This document shows, piece after piece, positions 14,943-17,094 of a stretch of 17,094 bases of DNA. Every line of letters starts with the position of its first letter. Positions within the stretch are counted from its first letter, which is position 1. Source of the stretch: JAJPJX01 sp964568355 (GTDB lineage Bacteria; Acidobacteriota; Terriglobia; Bryobacterales; Bryobacteraceae); the NCBI GenBank assembly GCA_964568355.1, contig CAZMRK010000155.1, positions 1 through 17,094 on the forward strand, read 5' to 3'. Both the position numbers and the translations under genes were made by a program. Under the pieces are notes generated by a model. The model searched no databases, was not told where the DNA came from, and saw only the letters and a program-made list of their open reading frames with translations.

Positions 14943-15530
14943 ATGCTGCTTGCCAGGGAATTCGTCGCCTATCTTTCTCGAGAATTAGTTAAGAAGCTCA
15001 CGCCAACCAATCTCGAAACCTCCAATCCCCAGGCCGTTGCGGAAGTGGTCCAGAACGTGATCACCGAGGAATTGATGGTGGAAGACCGCCTGAACGACGA
15101 AGTGCGGGATATTCTGGAGCAATACAACGATTATATGCGGCGCGAAGGTGTCAGCTACCAGGAAATGTTCCGGAAAATTAAGAACACCCTGGTGGCGCAA
15201 CGCAAGGTGATCCGCGCTTCCGGCCGGGACACCGGCGACAACATGAAACTCTCGCGGGACAAGATCAACGATATGTCCCACAAGATCGTAACCGCGCTTC
15301 GCCGCACTCGGGAACTGCGCATGAAGAAGGACTCCAACGATGTGCGCCTGGCAATTGTGCGCGACATAACAGAGGTCCTGGTGGCGGAAGAAAAGGTCGA
15401 CCGCCTCGCGCGGCAAAAGATCCGCTCACAGAAGCGCGAGATTCCCGAGGGCTCGGAAGAGTGGGACCTCTTGCACAAGCGCTATTACGCCGAAGAACTC
15501 AAGAAACTGGGCATCGACCTGACCAAGTAA
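14943..15530 (+). CDS. DUF507 family protein with two homologous halves
   Basis: The 195-aa protein is acidic/basic, highly helical and probably cytosolic. The C-terminal half (from about residue 102, MKLSRDKINDMSHKIVTAL to EGSEEWDLLHKRYYAEELKKLG) matches the DUF507 family. The N-terminal half begins in the same way (MLLAREFVAYLSRELVKKL) and contains an equivalent EEL-VEDRLNDEVRDIL stretch, so the protein looks like an internal duplication. The function of DUF507 is unknown. No clear SD precedes the ATG. A ribokinase gene follows 13 nt after the stop and is probably co-transcribed. Confidence 0.85.
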   Translation: MLLAREFVAYLSRELVKKLTPTNLETSNPQAVAEVVQNVITEELMVEDRLNDEVRDILEQYNDYMRREGVSYQEMFRKIKNTLVAQRKVIRASGRDTGDNMKLSRDKINDMSHKIVTALRRTRELRMKKDSNDVRLAIVRDITEVLVAEEKVDRLARQKIRSQKREIPEGSEEWDLLHKRYYAEELKKLGIDLTK

Positions 15531-15543
15531 TCACCGGACCTAA

Positions 15544-16518
15544 ATGAACCCAGCGCTGGTAGTGGTGGGCAGTCTGAACATGGATTTCGTGGTTCAGGTG
15601 GAGCACTTACCCGTCCCCGGTCAGACCGTTCTTGGCCGCGATTTCCAGATGATTCCCGGAGGCAAGGGCGCCAACCAGGCATGTGCCGCCGGAAAGCTGG
15701 GGGGCTCTGCGGTGAGTGTGCGCATGATCGGCCGCGTGGGCTACGACGTTTTTGCCGATCATCTCAAGGCCAGTCTTTCGGCCGCGGGGGTGGATGTCGG
15801 CGCGGTACATGCGACACGCTCCGCGCCTACAGGGGTGGCGCTCATCTGGGTGGATCGAAGCGGCCAGAATTCGATCGTGGTGGCTTCGGGCGCGAACCAC
15901 GAACTCGCTGCGGCCGATGTGGAGGCCATGCGCAAGGTCTTTCGCGGCGCCCGATTGGCCCTCTTTCAGCTCGAAACCCCGCTCGATACGGTGGCCGCCG
16001 CGCTGGCGCTGGCACGCGCCGAAGGCCTCACGACGATCCTCGATCCCGCTCCGGCGCAGCCGCTCGCGCCGGAACTCCTGGCGCAGGCGGATATCCTGAC
16101 CCCCAACGAGAGCGAAGCGCTGGTGCTGTTGGGCCGGAAAGCCGCTCGCGTGCCATGCGGCGACGCGCCGGCGCTGGCGGCGACCCTGCTCGAACGCGGA
16201 CCACGCAGCGTGATTCTCAAGCTCGGCGATCAGGGGTGTTTCTGGAGCGACGGCAAGGCCACCTGCCATGTCCCCGCTTTTCCGGTAGAGGTCAAGGATA
16301 CAACGGCCGCGGGAGATACGTTCAATGCCGCCTTGGCCGTGGCGCTGGCGGAGGGGAAGGAGATGGATGCCGCCTTGCGGTTCGCCAACGCAGCCGCGGC
16401 CATTTCGGTAACCCGGCTGGGGGCCCAGGCTTCCGCGCCCGCCCGGGCGGAAGTGGAAGCCTTTCTGGCCCGCGCCGCGACGCCGGGCATCGACACAAGT
16501 GTCGATGCGGCACGCTGA
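15544..16518 (+). CDS. rbsK: Ribokinase (PfkB family sugar kinase)
   Basis: The 324-aa protein is a PfkB-family kinase, most like ribokinase, which phosphorylates D-ribose to ribose-5-phosphate with ATP in the cytoplasm. Signatures are the N-terminal VVVGSLNMDFVVQVEHLP, the sugar-binding GGKGANQA (39-46), the ALFQLETP and ILTPNESEA segments, and the C-terminal anion-hole/catalytic motif DTTAAGDTFNAALA with catalytic Asp258. The anion-hole sequence is AAGD where most members have GAGD. No ribose transporter or regulator is nearby, so another sugar or nucleoside substrate is possible. The ATG is 13 nt after the DUF507 stop with only a weak SD, suggesting read-through expression. The 3' end carries two hairpins. 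Confidence 0.9.
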   Translation: MNPALVVVGSLNMDFVVQVEHLPVPGQTVLGRDFQMIPGGKGANQACAAGKLGGSAVSVRMIGRVGYDVFADHLKASLSAAGVDVGAVHATRSAPTGVALIWVDRSGQNSIVVASGANHELAAADVEAMRKVFRGARLALFQLETPLDTVAAALALARAEGLTTILDPAPAQPLAPELLAQADILTPNESEALVLLGRKAARVPCGDAPALAATLLERGPRSVILKLGDQGCFWSDGKATCHVPAFPVEVKDTTAAGDTFNAALAVALAEGKEMDAALRFANAAAAISVTRLGAQASAPARAEVEAFLARAATPGIDTSVDAAR

Positions 16519-16526
16519 GAGCGTGC
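16487..16526. terminator. Tandem hairpins at the rbsK/mdh convergent junction
   Basis: A 9-bp perfect stem, GCATCGACA (16487-16495) with TGTCGATGC (16500-16508), has a CAAG loop. It is followed at once by a 6-bp stem, GCACGC (16510-16515) with GCGTGC (16521-16526), whose loop holds the rbsK stop codon. They sit between two convergent genes and could stop transcription in both directions. No T-run follows, so this may be a stability or Rho-assisted structure. Confidence 0.5.
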
Positions 16527-16547
16527 GCTACAATCGCTCCCCAATGT

Positions 16548-17094
<547 letters not shown>

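Overview
The window is GC-rich, densely coded bacterial chromosome. The gene families point to an Acidobacteriota member, probably from the Solibacter/Bryobacterales side. The indicators are a DUF1549/DUF1553 (PSD1) cytochrome-like protein, a short Acidobacteria/Planctomycetes-type ECF sigma factor paired with a transmembrane Ser/Thr kinase, 'TDAGL'-type leucine-rich-repeat (LRR) proteins, a Tat-exported aldo/keto reductase and a DUF507 protein. This placement is an inference from family content; there is no rRNA marker here. No tRNA, CRISPR array, transposase or phage gene was seen.

Layout. (1) 1-1187, minus: the N-terminal part of a DUF1549/DUF1553 protein running off the left edge, divergent from uvrB. 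(2) 1383-4220, plus: uvrB followed 3 nt later by a Rossmann/DUF2520 protein. (3) 4295-6484, plus: a membrane sensor histidine kinase (about 7 TM, GAF, PAS, HisKA, HATPase) with no response regulator in the window. (4) 6518-12488, plus: two exported LRR proteins 1 nt apart, then an ECF sigma factor and a membrane Ser/Thr kinase with a helical sensor region, 15 nt apart. (5) 12476-12938, minus: a small two-gene unit made of a 42-aa ORF that overlaps a 116-aa beta-rich protein, both with strong Shine-Dalgarno (SD) sequences. (6) 13056-13832, plus: a GNAT acetyltransferase, convergent with (7) 13848-14738, minus: a Tat-signal aldo/keto reductase. (8) 14943-16518, plus: a DUF507 protein and a ribokinase-like sugar kinase. 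(9) 16548-17094, minus: the C-terminal part of malate dehydrogenase, convergent with the kinase gene.

How the parts may work together. uvrB (DNA repair), ribokinase and malate dehydrogenase are housekeeping genes. The most cohesive accessory block is 6518-12488: extracytoplasmic LRR proteins, an ECF sigma factor with an unusually short N-terminus and no anti-sigma gene next to it, and a membrane kinase that could control it. Possible competing RNA hairpins lie in front of the sigma gene and over the kinase start. The larger LRR protein looks like two complete LRR modules fused head to tail, and the next gene carries a third copy of the same N-cap motif.

A recurring feature is a -10-like hexamer ending 7-8 nt before a start codon that lacks a good SD (uvrB, first LRR gene, GNAT gene), suggesting leaderless transcripts. 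The 42-aa/116-aa pair is the most likely previously unannotated item.
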